From Antrihabitans auranticaus (GTDB lineage: Bacteria > Actinomycetota > Actinomycetes > Mycobacteriales > Mycobacteriaceae), in NCBI RefSeq assembly GCF_016481275.1, contig NZ_JAEMNW010000003.1, positions 496,001-560,000 of the forward strand: a stretch of 64,000 nucleotides of DNA, read 5' to 3'. The stretch's first letter is position 1, and every line of letters starts with the position of its first letter. The notes under the pieces are model-generated. The model made no database searches, had not been told where the DNA came from, and saw only the letters and a program-made list of their open reading frames with translations. Shown one piece after another: positions 43,794 to 54,615 of this stretch. The position numbers were made by a program, and so were the translations under genes.

Positions 43794-45338
43794 CTATACC
43801 GTCAGCCCGAAGCTTCGAGCGATGCCCGCAAGTCCGTCGGCGAAGCCCTGACCGACAGCGCGGAACTTCCAGTCACCACCGTGCCGGTACAGCTCGCCGA
43901 AGATCATCGCTGTTTCGCTGTAGGCCTGCTGGGACAGGTCGTACCTCGCGATTTCGCGCCCGTCCGCTCGGTTCGCGACCCTGATGTACGCGTTGCGGAC
44001 CTGCCCGAAGTTCTGGCCCTTCGGTCCCCCATCGTGGATCGATACTGCGAACGCAATCCGATCCGCTTCCGGCCCAAGCCGATTCAGATCGACCAAAATC
44101 TGCTCGTCATCCCCCGCGCCCGCGCCGGTCGAGTTGTCGCCCGCGTGCTGAACAGCACCGTCGGGGCTGCTCAGATTGTTGAAGAACACGAAGTGCTGAT
44201 CGGACAGAATTCGTCCCGAGGCCGCGATGACCAGCGCCGACGCATCGATATCGATGCCCCCGCCGAAAGCGCTCACGTCCCAACCGAGTCCGACGGACAC
44301 CGCCGTCAAGCCTTGGGCCTGCTGACTCAGGTTGACGTTTCCGCCCTTGGTGAGGTTGATGCCGCCGCCATGACCCGGCCGAGCCGCCTGCGCGGGTGGC
44401 GAATACGCGGGCGGCGCAGGCGGCGGGGTCCAGGCAGGAGCTGCAGGTGGCGGCTGGTAAGCGGGTGCCTGCGGCGGATAGGTCGGCTGCGGGTTGTACG
44501 CCGGCGGCGCCGGCGGGTAATGCTGCGCAGGTGGCGCGCTGAGCAACGGCGACGCGTGCCGATCCACTCCACCACCGAAAAGACCACCACCGCCGAGGAT
44601 TCGCGACAGGTGGTCGTTGAGGACGGTCGGCCAATCCTGGTGATCGGCAGTCGCGAAGTCGACGGTGAAACGGTTCGTCTTGTCGCTGCTCCCGCCGAAC
44701 ACCGACCGCCGGTCTATCTCGAGAACGACGTCCATGCTGCCTGCCCGAGTCACGAACTTGACCTCGAGCTCCTGCATCTTGCTGCGGAAATGGTCGGCCG
44801 GGTAGAACTCGACCTCCTGGTAGAACGGCAGCGGCGAGCCACTCAGGCGGCCGCGCTCGAGGTCGGATCCCTTGAGCCTGAACCCGATTTGCGCGAAGCC
44901 CGCGACTACCCGCTCCTGCGCGGGCAGAGCGAGGATCTGGATCGGGTCGACGTCGCCCTTGTCGATCGAACGCGCGATATCCAGTTCGGTCCGCACCCCG
45001 AGCCGGACGCCGTGCAGGCTCGTCCCAGCGACCTCGTTGAAGGGCGCCTCCCACGGAATGTCGATTGCGAACGGGACCGGGAATCTCGCTCCAGCTTGCA
45101 ACCGGAACGGCCCACTCACTCGACGCTTGTTGAACACGACCGTCGAATTGTATTCGGAGTCTTCGGTTTCCACTTCGACGCGTGCGGTGAGCGCCAGTTC
45201 GATGAAGTTGACTTCGACGTCTTTGGTGCCGCCCGCGACGTTGACCGTCCCCTGCAGGTTTCCACCGGGGTACACCCGGGGACTGCTCAGCACAGTGTCG
45301 ACTTTCGCCCCGCCACCCATAAGTCCTCTGAATGCCAT
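43794..45338 (-). CDS. Spo0M-TerD fusion protein
   Basis: 514 residues. Residues 1 to about 240 are a Spo0M-like arrestin-fold domain (VDTVLSSPRVYPGGNLQGTVNVAGG, then RVSGPFRLQAGARFPVPFAIDIPWEAP). A linker of repeated PPAPPAY and YPPQAPAY follows. The last about 180 residues are TerD: NVNLSQQAQGLTAVSVGLGWDV, then FVFFNNLSSPDGAVQHAGDNSTG with Ca-site acidic residues, and YDLSQQAYSETAMIFGELYRHGGDWKFRAVGQGF. TerD proteins act in tellurite/stress response; pairing with Spo0M suggests a membrane or protein scaffold. The ATG at 45338 matches the domain start. Confidence 0.85.
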   Translation of the reverse strand: MAFRGLMGGGAKVDTVLSSPRVYPGGNLQGTVNVAGGTKDVEVNFIELALTARVEVETEDSEYNSTVVFNKRRVSGPFRLQAGARFPVPFAIDIPWEAPFNEVAGTSLHGVRLGVRTELDIARSIDKGDVDPIQILALPAQERVVAGFAQIGFRLKGSDLERGRLSGSPLPFYQEVEFYPADHFRSKMQELEVKFVTRAGSMDVVLEIDRRSVFGGSSDKTNRFTVDFATADHQDWPTVLNDHLSRILGGGGLFGGGVDRHASPLLSAPPAQHYPPAPPAYNPQPTYPPQAPAYQPPPAAPAWTPPPAPPAYSPPAQAARPGHGGGINLTKGGNVNLSQQAQGLTAVSVGLGWDVSAFGGGIDIDASALVIAASGRILSDQHFVFFNNLSSPDGAVQHAGDNSTGAGAGDDEQILVDLNRLGPEADRIAFAVSIHDGGPKGQNFGQVRNAYIRVANRADGREIARYDLSQQAYSETAMIFGELYRHGGDWKFRAVGQGFADGLAGIARSFGLTV

Positions 45339-45395
45339 AAGCAACCCTACCGAGACACACTGGGCAAATCGACGTAGTCCGCTAACCTGCGAGGT

Positions 45396-47111
45396 ATGAC
45401 AACCGCGTCGTTGGTCGTCGGCCCGTTGCTGCGTTATGTCGACACGACGCGCGCAACCGTCTGGGTCGAAACCGACCGTCCATGCACCGTCCGAATTCTT
45501 GGTCAAGACGCTCCGACGTGGACGGTGCACGGTCACCATTACGCGCTCGTGGTGATCGAGGGACTGCAGCCGGGCAGCGTGATTCCGTACACGGTCGCGC
45601 TCGACGACACCCAGGTCTGGCCCGAGCCGGCCACCACTTTCCCCCCGAGCGTGATGCGCACGTTCCGCGACGACGACGAATTCCGGCTGGCATTCGGATC
45701 ATGCAGACGCTCAGCACCTTTCGACGAGGCCGGGTTGAAGCAGTTCGGCGCCGACGCGCTGGTAGGGCTGGCGAACAAGATGCGCGACGCGCCCATCGAG
45801 GAATGGCCGGATGCGATTTTCCTCGGCGGCGACCAGGTATACGCCGATACGCCGTCGGAGGCGTTGCTCGAACGGATCCGGACGGCGCACGAAGGCAAAC
45901 CGGAGGACTGGGACGAGGTCCGCGACGAGATCGGCAACTTCGAGGAGTACACCTGGCTGTACTCCGAGAGCTGGACGCCCGAGCCGATTCGCTGGCTCCT
46001 TTCGACCGTGCCGACCTGCATGCTCCTCGACGACCACGACCTACGCGACGACTGGAACACCTCGCAGACGTGGCGTGACTGGGTCACGAAGCAGGCGTGG
46101 TGGCCGGACAGGGTGCGGGGCGCTTTCGCGTCGTATTGGATCTACCAGCATTTGGGCAATCTGTCCCCGTCCGAACTCGAACTCGACACCACCTGGGCGA
46201 TGGTGCGGATGGACATCTCTGACGCCGAACGGTCGGAACGCCTCGACGCGTTCGCCTGGCGATCTGATGCGGAACCCGACAGCGCGCGCTGGAGTTACTA
46301 CCGCGACTTCGGAAGCGAAAAGCTCGGTATCCGGATGCTTGCCATCGACTCTCGCTGTTCGCGTCGTCTGGATCCCGACGACCGGGGCATCGTCGATCAC
46401 GTCGAACGGGAGTGGTTGCAGGAAAAGGCAACTCATCCGGCGGAAGGGCAGAACTTCGACCACCTCATCGTCGCCTCACCGCTGCCGTTTCTGGTCGCCA
46501 AGGGAATTCACCACATGGAAGGGTGGAACGAAGCTGTCGCGGGCGGCGCCTGGGGCCCCAACCGCGGCAAACGTTTCGGCGAGTGGGTCCGCCAGGAGGT
46601 CGATCTCGAACACTGGCCGGCCTTCCGCAAATCCTTCGGCATCGTCGTCGACCTCCTACGCACGATTGCGAAGTTCGAACACACGCCTGCAAGCGTTCTT
46701 GTCCTGTCGGGCGACGTGCATTGTTCCTACACAGCGCGAGCTACGTTGCCGGGGATAGACCCCGCGGTTCCGGCCCTGCACCAGCTCACGATGTCGCCGT
46801 TCCGCAACCCGCTCGAGCCGCAGATCCGGTTTGCCAATCGCGCGCTCAAGGCCCGGGGCGTTCGGGGGTTCATGCACTTGCTTGCCCGGTCCGCACGCGT
46901 CGAGGATGTCGACATCGACTGGGACATCGACAACGGACCGTGGTTCGAGAACGGCGTGATGACGGTAGTGATCCGCGGCCGCGACGCGCAGGTCGAGGTC
47001 GACCACGCATGCGTCGACAACGGCGTACAGGGCCTGCGCCGCACCGCGACGATCCAGCTGACGGGTCCACCGCCGCCCCGCAGAAAACTCTTTCGCCGGC
47101 GCCGAACCTGA
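45396..47111 (+). CDS. PhoD-like metallophosphatase
   Basis: 571 residues. An N-terminal beta domain (RYVDTTRATVWVE) precedes a PhoD-type metallophosphatase with FRLAFGSCRR, DAIFLGGDQVYAD, TCMLLDDHDLRDDW and VLVLSGDVHCSYTA as metal-binding blocks. Unlike secreted PhoD it has no Tat signal, so it seems cytoplasmic. It hydrolyses a phosphoester; natural substrate unknown. It is divergent from the Spo0M-TerD gene across 57 nt. Confidence 0.87.
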   Translation: MTTASLVVGPLLRYVDTTRATVWVETDRPCTVRILGQDAPTWTVHGHHYALVVIEGLQPGSVIPYTVALDDTQVWPEPATTFPPSVMRTFRDDDEFRLAFGSCRRSAPFDEAGLKQFGADALVGLANKMRDAPIEEWPDAIFLGGDQVYADTPSEALLERIRTAHEGKPEDWDEVRDEIGNFEEYTWLYSESWTPEPIRWLLSTVPTCMLLDDHDLRDDWNTSQTWRDWVTKQAWWPDRVRGAFASYWIYQHLGNLSPSELELDTTWAMVRMDISDAERSERLDAFAWRSDAEPDSARWSYYRDFGSEKLGIRMLAIDSRCSRRLDPDDRGIVDHVEREWLQEKATHPAEGQNFDHLIVASPLPFLVAKGIHHMEGWNEAVAGGAWGPNRGKRFGEWVRQEVDLEHWPAFRKSFGIVVDLLRTIAKFEHTPASVLVLSGDVHCSYTARATLPGIDPAVPALHQLTMSPFRNPLEPQIRFANRALKARGVRGFMHLLARSARVEDVDIDWDIDNGPWFENGVMTVVIRGRDAQVEVDHACVDNGVQGLRRTATIQLTGPPPPRRKLFRRRRT

Positions 47112-47171
47112 CCGAGGTTCACAGCAACCACACAGCTCGTACCCGGCACCCGCCCAGCTGAGTCCCAGACG

Positions 47172-48028
47172 ATGGATACCGTGAACAAGGACATCGAATT
47201 CAGCAGGCTCCGCATCAGTCGCCGCCGGGCGCTGGCCGTCGGCGGAACGGTCGGGTTGGGCGGTGTGTTGGCAGCGTGCTCAGGCAATTCCACGAGTAGC
47301 ACCTCGACGGCGGTCTCTGCCGGAACAACATCGGGATCGACCGTCGCAAGTGACGCGGTTTCCCTCCTCGACGCCGCTCCGCAGTGCGTCCTGAGTAAGG
47401 AGGAAACTCAGGGTCCGTACTGGTTCGACGTCGACTCGATCCGCAGCGACATCCGCGAGGACCGGCCGGGCCTGCAGTTCGATCTCGCGCTGCGTGTGCA
47501 GGACGTCGGCGATTGCACGAGCGGCGGCATCGCGAATGCGGTGGTCGAGATCTGGCATTGCGACGCGGGCGGGTCCTACTCCGGCTTCGAATCGGGGTCG
47601 TCGGGCAACGGTGGCCCACCTGGAAGACCAGGTTCGGCCGGTAGCGGCGAGACCTCCGACGGCACCTACAGCGTCGGAGACCAGGAGGCCACCACGACCG
47701 ACGACGGCACCTACCTGCGCGGCGCCCAGACGACGGACGCCGCCGGCATCGTCGCGTTCACGACCATTTTCCCCGGCTGGTACATGGGCAGGGCCGTGCA
47801 CATCCACCTCAAAGTGCACATCGACAAGAAGACCGTCCTCACCAGTCAACTCTTCTTCGACCCCACGACTGTCGGCGAGATCTATGCGAACTCCCCCTAC
47901 AGCGACCACGCGGGTTGGGCATCGAACGTCCAGAACTCGAACGACAACATCTACGACCCGACAGGACTGGTCACCCTCGCGAAGGGACCCAACGGCTACC
48001 TCGGCGCCATCAACCTCGGCGTCGACGT

Positions 48029-48032
<4 letters not shown>
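47172..48032 (+). CDS. Tat-exported intradiol ring-cleavage dioxygenase-like lipoprotein
   Basis: 286 residues. The N-terminus has twin arginines ([10 protein letters not shown]) and a lipobox ending LAAC, so it is a Tat-secreted lipoprotein. The mature domain has [16 protein letters not shown] and [16 protein letters not shown], holding the Tyr and two His ligands of the non-heme Fe(III) intradiol dioxygenases. Secreted members cleave catechols from plant material. It has a glycine/serine-rich insert (about 139-155). Its stop overlaps uvrA-like tail-to-tail (TTAG). Confidence 0.87.
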
Positions 48033-50419
<2,387 letters not shown>

Positions 50420-50469
50420 CGTGTGTCTCCCCTTCACTCGGCTTGCACAGTTGTTCGGTTGCGGGACCC

Positions 50470-50880
50470 TCAGGGCACTTCCTGAAGGCGGACCATGTTG
50501 CCCGCCGGATCTCGGAATGCGCAGTCGCGCACGCCGTATGGCTGGTCTGTCGGTTCTTGGACGACTTCGGCGTCGCTTGCCTGCAATCGCTCGAACTCCC
50601 CGTCGACGTTCTTTGTGGCCAGGAGGATGCTGCCGAATGTCCCCTTGGCCATCATCTCGTCGATGGTCTTCCGCTCATCGTCGGTGAGTCCGGGGGAAGC
50701 AGCCGGCGGGTACAGCACGATCGAGATGCTGGGCTGGTCGGCAGGGCCGACCGTGATCCAGCGCATGCCGTTGTAGCCGACATCGTTGCGGACCTCGAAG
50801 CCGAGAGTGTCGCGGTAGAAGGCGAGTGCGGCTTCAGGGTCGTTCTGCGGAAGGAAGCTTGCTTGAATTGTGATGGTCAT
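50470..50880 (-). CDS. VOC-family (glyoxalase/bleomycin-resistance-like) protein
   Basis: 136 residues, a vicinal oxygen chelate fold: ITIQASFLPQNDPEAALAFYRDTLGFEVRNDVG and the second half with GSILLATKNVDGEFERLQASDAEVV and DPAGNMVRLQ. Substrate unknown. The ATG at 50880 is taken since the longer frame overlaps the AraC gene. It lies 5 nt after that regulator on the same strand, a common AraC-VOC pairing. Confidence 0.87.
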   Translation of the reverse strand: MTITIQASFLPQNDPEAALAFYRDTLGFEVRNDVGYNGMRWITVGPADQPSISIVLYPPAASPGLTDDERKTIDEMMAKGTFGSILLATKNVDGEFERLQASDAEVVQEPTDQPYGVRDCAFRDPAGNMVRLQEVP

Positions 50881-50885
50881 GGAGC

Positions 50886-51332
50886 TCACGCTAATTGCGA
50901 CTCGGTCGGCTGCGCTTCTCGATTCCTGACCGGTCTGGTGACTTGTTTCGCCACACATGCGGGCATCCCTGCCGTCGACTCCGCTGACTCCTGGCGGTAG
51001 ACGCTCGGCGGTACGCCGACCAACTCGGTGAAGCGGGTACTGAAGGTGCCGAGTGACGAACAGCCGACCTCGAAGCAGACCTCGGTCACGCTGAGATCGC
51101 CGCGCCGCAGCAGCGCCATGGCGCGTTCGATGCGCCGCGTCATCAGATACGCGTAGGGCGGCTCACCGTAGGCAGCACGGAACTGTCTACTGAGGTGCCC
51201 GGCCGACATGTGGACGTCCCGAGCGAGCGCCTCGACGTCGAGCGGCTGTGCGTACTCCCTGTCGATGCGGTCACGGACCCGGCGCAACCGTGCGAGGTCG
51301 GCCAGGCGCTGGTCGGCGGGGCTACTGGTCAC
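50886..51332 (-). CDS. AraC-family transcriptional regulator
   Basis: 148 residues, consisting almost only of the DNA-binding domain: two HTHs in LDVEALARDVHMSAGHLSRQFRAAYGEPPYAYLMTRRIERAMALL and SVTEVCFEVGCSSLGTFSTRFTELVGVPPSVYRQ. It lacks a sensor domain, so it may act with another protein or constitutively. It probably controls its own operon with the VOC gene. Divergent from the cyclase gene. Confidence 0.9.
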   Translation of the reverse strand: MTSSPADQRLADLARLRRVRDRIDREYAQPLDVEALARDVHMSAGHLSRQFRAAYGEPPYAYLMTRRIERAMALLRRGDLSVTEVCFEVGCSSLGTFSTRFTELVGVPPSVYRQESAESTAGMPACVAKQVTRPVRNREAQPTESQLA

Positions 51333-51481
51333 TTTCGCGATCGTGCCACGTCACAACGAAGTTGCCTAGGCGGGAGCCGTTCGTGTCCACCACGACACGG
51401 GAATCCGGCAGTATGGCTACGAAAGTCACATTCGCTCGACCGACTCGACTCTCGGTGCCTATCCAAGTGCTAGACAGAGCT

Positions 51482-52990
51482 ATGACCTCGCCCGCCGACT
51501 GGAAACGCACAGCAATTCTGCTGCGCGTCCGCTACTCGGCAGGCTTGATCACCGCCTACACGATCGGCGGCGTCGAGGTCATCGTCATCATTGCGTTGCT
51601 CGGCCGGAGCAACAACCGCGATGCGCCGAGCCTGCTCACCGTCGAGAACATTTCCGCAGGCTTCATCATGCTGGGCGTCGCGCTGTGTATCGCAGCTGTA
51701 TCGACGACGAAGTTCGTCAAGCCCGCGTTCGATTGGTATGCACGCCAGGACGTACCGACGCCCGACCAGCAACAGTCGGCACTCGACATAACCAGACGCC
51801 AGACCCTGGTGCACGTCGGCTTGTGGACGGTCGGCGGCTGCGTTCTCGTACTTCTGAATATCACCGAGAACAAGAAGACCCTCCTGCTGATCGCGCTCGC
51901 CGTCGGGTTCGGCGGTGCGGCGATGGCGTGTATCGGCTATCTCGTCAGCGAGGCCACGCTCCGGCCGATCATTGCGGCGGCGATGGCCGCCGAGCCGGTC
52001 GAGCGCCCAGCGCCCGGCGTCATGCAGCGACTCGTTTTCACCTGGATGCTCTGTACCGCGATTCCGACCGCCGCCATCTGCGGCATCGTCGTCGACCAGT
52101 ACACGAGGCTCGTCATCCCGGAGGACACGAATGTGCAGGCACCGGTTCTATTGCTCGCGATGACCTCGCTCGGCACCGGTCTGCTCGGCACGATTCTGGT
52201 GTCGAAGTCGGTGTCCGACCCGGTTCAGGACGTCGGCAGGGCCATGGGAGAGGTCGAACGCGGAAACACCGATGTGCGAGTCGAGGTGCACGATTCATCG
52301 GAAATCGGGCGCCTGCAGATGGGTTTCAATCGCATGGTCGCCGGTGTCGCGGAACGCGAGCGCCTGCAAGATCTCTTCGGCCGGCACGTCGGGCATGACG
52401 TCGCCAGCCGGGCGATGGAGCAAGACGGTGAACTGGGCGGCGACGTCCGCTATGTCGCGGTTCTGTTCATCGACCTCGTCGGGTCGACAAACCTCGCCGC
52501 GACCCGACCGCCGACCGAGGTGGCAACCGTTCTCAACGACTTCTTCCGGATCGTCGTCACCGCCGTCGACGACCACGGCGGGCTGATCAACAAGTTCACC
52601 GGTGACGCTGCACTTGCGATCTTCGGCGCACCCGAGGCGGTGACCGACCCCGCGGCCGCCGCGCTGGCGACGGCACGCACACTTCGTTCGTCCCTCAGTT
52701 CGCTGGATCTGGTCGACTTCGGGATCGGTGTCTCGTACGGACCGGTTTTCGCAGGCAACATCGGTGCCGAGCAGCGGTACGAATACACGGTCATCGGCGA
52801 TCCCGTGAACGAGGCCGCGCGCCTGACCGAACTGGCGAAGTCACGCAGAAGCCGGATTCTTGTCGCCGCACAGGTGGTTTCGGCCGCAAATCCGGCCGAG
52901 GCCGCGCACTGGAAGTCTCGTGGCCGGACCACATTGCGCGGCCGCAGCCGCAGAACCGTCTATGCCGAACCACTGGATGTCGTGCGCTAG
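51482..52990 (+). CDS. Membrane class III adenylyl cyclase with HAMP domain
   Basis: 502 residues. Six hydrophobic segments (about 18-42, 58-74, 112-126, 133-153, 184-204, 221-241), then a HAMP domain (240-296), then the cyclase catalytic domain. Metal-binding Asp331 and Asp375, adenine-reading Lys371 and Asp440, and transition-state Asn443/Arg447 are all present, so ATP to cAMP activity is expected. The ATG at 51482 is chosen because codons between 51413 and 51481 are not GC-rich at third positions and look non-coding. Confidence 0.9.
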   Translation: MTSPADWKRTAILLRVRYSAGLITAYTIGGVEVIVIIALLGRSNNRDAPSLLTVENISAGFIMLGVALCIAAVSTTKFVKPAFDWYARQDVPTPDQQQSALDITRRQTLVHVGLWTVGGCVLVLLNITENKKTLLLIALAVGFGGAAMACIGYLVSEATLRPIIAAAMAAEPVERPAPGVMQRLVFTWMLCTAIPTAAICGIVVDQYTRLVIPEDTNVQAPVLLLAMTSLGTGLLGTILVSKSVSDPVQDVGRAMGEVERGNTDVRVEVHDSSEIGRLQMGFNRMVAGVAERERLQDLFGRHVGHDVASRAMEQDGELGGDVRYVAVLFIDLVGSTNLAATRPPTEVATVLNDFFRIVVTAVDDHGGLINKFTGDAALAIFGAPEAVTDPAAAALATARTLRSSLSSLDLVDFGIGVSYGPVFAGNIGAEQRYEYTVIGDPVNEAARLTELAKSRRSRILVAAQVVSAANPAEAAHWKSRGRTTLRGRSRRTVYAEPLDVVR

Positions 52991-53105
52991 GCGCCTGCCA
53001 TACCGCCGAGTAACAAGAACCGGCCGACCAGGCCTTCTCTTCACGACGTTATGGTGCTAGCGACCAACGGCGACCACACGGGTCGCCAGAAGAGAGGTTG
53101 CAAAC

Positions 53106-53873
53106 GTGGAAATCTCTGGAAGCGCTGCACTTGTCACCGGAGGCGCCTCGGGCCTCGGCGCTGCAACTGCGAAGCGTCTCGCCGATGCCGGTGCGACGGT
53201 GTTCGGCCTCGACCTTCCGCAGTCGATCGAGCGCGCGGGCGACAGCGTGCCCGACGGTGTGACCCTGCTGCCGACCGATGTCACAAACGGCGAAGAAGTC
53301 ACCGCGGCAATCGCGAAGATCGTCGAATCGGGTGTGCCGCTGCGCATCGTCGTCAACTGTGCGGGCGTGGGCTGGGCCGGGCGCATTCTGTCGAAGAACG
53401 GACCGCACGACCTCGAGCTGTTCCGGACCGTCATCACGGTCAACCTGCTCGGCACGTTCAACGTCATGCGCCTCGCCGCCGATGCGATCTCGAAGACCGA
53501 CACCGTCGACGACTCCGGCCAGCGCGGCGTCATCATCAACACCGCATCCGTCGCCGCGTTCGAAGGCCAGATCGGCCAGATTGCATACTCCGCGTCCAAG
53601 GGCGGCGTGCACGGTATGACAATTCCTGCCGCGCGTGACCTCGCGCAGTTCGGTATCCGCGTCAACACCATTGCGCCGGGAATCGTCGACACCCCGATGC
53701 TCGCCGGTGTCACCCCCGAGTACCGCAAGGGCCTCGAGGCCGGCGTGCCGTTCCCGTCGCGCCTTGCCCAGCCGGCCGAGTACGCGCAGCTCGCCCAGAT
53801 GATCGTCGAGCACGACTACCTCAACGGCGAGACCATCCGCATGGACGGCGCGCTGCGTATGGCGCCGAGGTAA
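53106..53873 (+). CDS. SDR-family oxidoreductase (3-hydroxyacyl-CoA dehydrogenase type II-like)
   Basis: 255 residues from a GTG start. Cofactor motif TGGASGLG (11-18), NAG-type NCAG (84-87), and the catalytic Ser148, Tyr161 and Lys165. The layout, with LDLPQS after the second strand (NAD preference) and VRIVVNCAGVGWAGRI, resembles the HSD10 group that oxidises 3-hydroxyacyl-CoA. A hairpin element follows the stop. No partner beta-oxidation genes are adjacent. Confidence 0.87.
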   Translation: MEISGSAALVTGGASGLGAATAKRLADAGATVFGLDLPQSIERAGDSVPDGVTLLPTDVTNGEEVTAAIAKIVESGVPLRIVVNCAGVGWAGRILSKNGPHDLELFRTVITVNLLGTFNVMRLAADAISKTDTVDDSGQRGVIINTASVAAFEGQIGQIAYSASKGGVHGMTIPAARDLAQFGIRVNTIAPGIVDTPMLAGVTPEYRKGLEAGVPFPSRLAQPAEYAQLAQMIVEHDYLNGETIRMDGALRMAPR

Positions 53874-53888
53874 GAAGGCGCTTCGCGC

Positions 53889-53934
53889 CCCGTGCGCGGT
53901 CAGCGAGTCCATAGACTCTCCAACCGCGCACGGG
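53889..53934. repeat. Dispersed hairpin element, copy 3 (possible terminator)
   Basis: CCCGTGCGCGGT (53889-53900) pairs perfectly with ACCGCGCACGGG (53923-53934). Inside are mismatches and the shared GAGTC/GACTC stem (53905-53909, 53914-53918) with a CATA loop. It begins 16 nt after the SDR stop and ends 13 nt before the methyltransferase ATG. Confidence 0.7.
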
Positions 53935-53946
53935 TAGCTTGCTGAC

Positions 53947-54564
53947 ATGGGGTTATACGGTGACCAGGTTCTTCCCCGCATCATCAACGTGGTCTGCGGG
54001 ATGAAGATCTCCGACCCGCTGCGGCAAAGAACCTGTGCTGGCTTGCACGGCCAGGTCGTCGAGATCGGTTTCGGTTCCGGCCTGAACGTCCCGTTCTATC
54101 CGCCGGTCGTCGAGAAGGTCAGCGCTGTCGAGCCTGCCGACCTCGGGTGGAAGCTAGCGGCAAAGCGCGTAGGCGCATCGCCCATTCCTGTCGAACGGTC
54201 CGGCCTCGACGGGCAGAAGCTGCCTTTCGACGACGACACCTTCGATTCCGCAATCTCCACCTGGACGCTGTGCACGATCCCCGACGTCGAGGCGGCGCTC
54301 CACGAAGTGCGGCGAGTGTTGAAGCCCGGGGGAACATTTCATTTCGTCGAGCACGGTCTGGCCCCGGACGCCGGAGTCGCCAAGTGGCAGAACCGGCTCA
54401 ATCCGGTGCAGAACGTCCTCTTCGGTGGTTGCAACCTCAATCGCCAAATAACCACACTGGTCTCGAACGCGGGCTTCGATATTCGCGACCTCGACGTCTT
54501 CTACGAAGACGGCGCGCCCAAGTTCCTCGCAGCGGATTCCTTGGGCGTCGCCGTATCTCCGTAA
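53947..54564 (+). CDS. Class I SAM-dependent methyltransferase
   Basis: 205 residues with VVEIGFGSGLN (motif I, SAM binding), VSAVEPAD (acidic end of strand 2), LPFDDDTFDSAISTWTLCTIPD and EVRRVLKPGGTFHFVEHG. It is of the UbiE/phospholipid N-methyltransferase type. Substrate unknown. The stop lies inside the first unit of the 17-bp tandem repeat, and htpG converges on it. Confidence 0.87.
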   Translation: MGLYGDQVLPRIINVVCGMKISDPLRQRTCAGLHGQVVEIGFGSGLNVPFYPPVVEKVSAVEPADLGWKLAAKRVGASPIPVERSGLDGQKLPFDDDTFDSAISTWTLCTIPDVEAALHEVRRVLKPGGTFHFVEHGLAPDAGVAKWQNRLNPVQNVLFGGCNLNRQITTLVSNAGFDIRDLDVFYEDGAPKFLAADSLGVAVSP

Positions 54565-54609
54565 CAGCCGTTTCTCCGTAACAGCCGTTTCCCCGTGACA
54601 GCCGTTTCT
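54559..54609. repeat. Three tandem copies of a 17-bp unit
   Basis: Unit CCGTAACAGCCGTTTCT at 54559-54575, then CCGTAACAGCCGTTTCC (54576-54592) and CCGTGACAGCCGTTTCT (54593-54609), followed by CCGC. It spans the stop of the methyltransferase gene and ends 7 nt before the htpG stop. A length-variable locus (VNTR) is likely. Confidence 0.85.
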
Positions 54610-54615
54610 CCGCAA

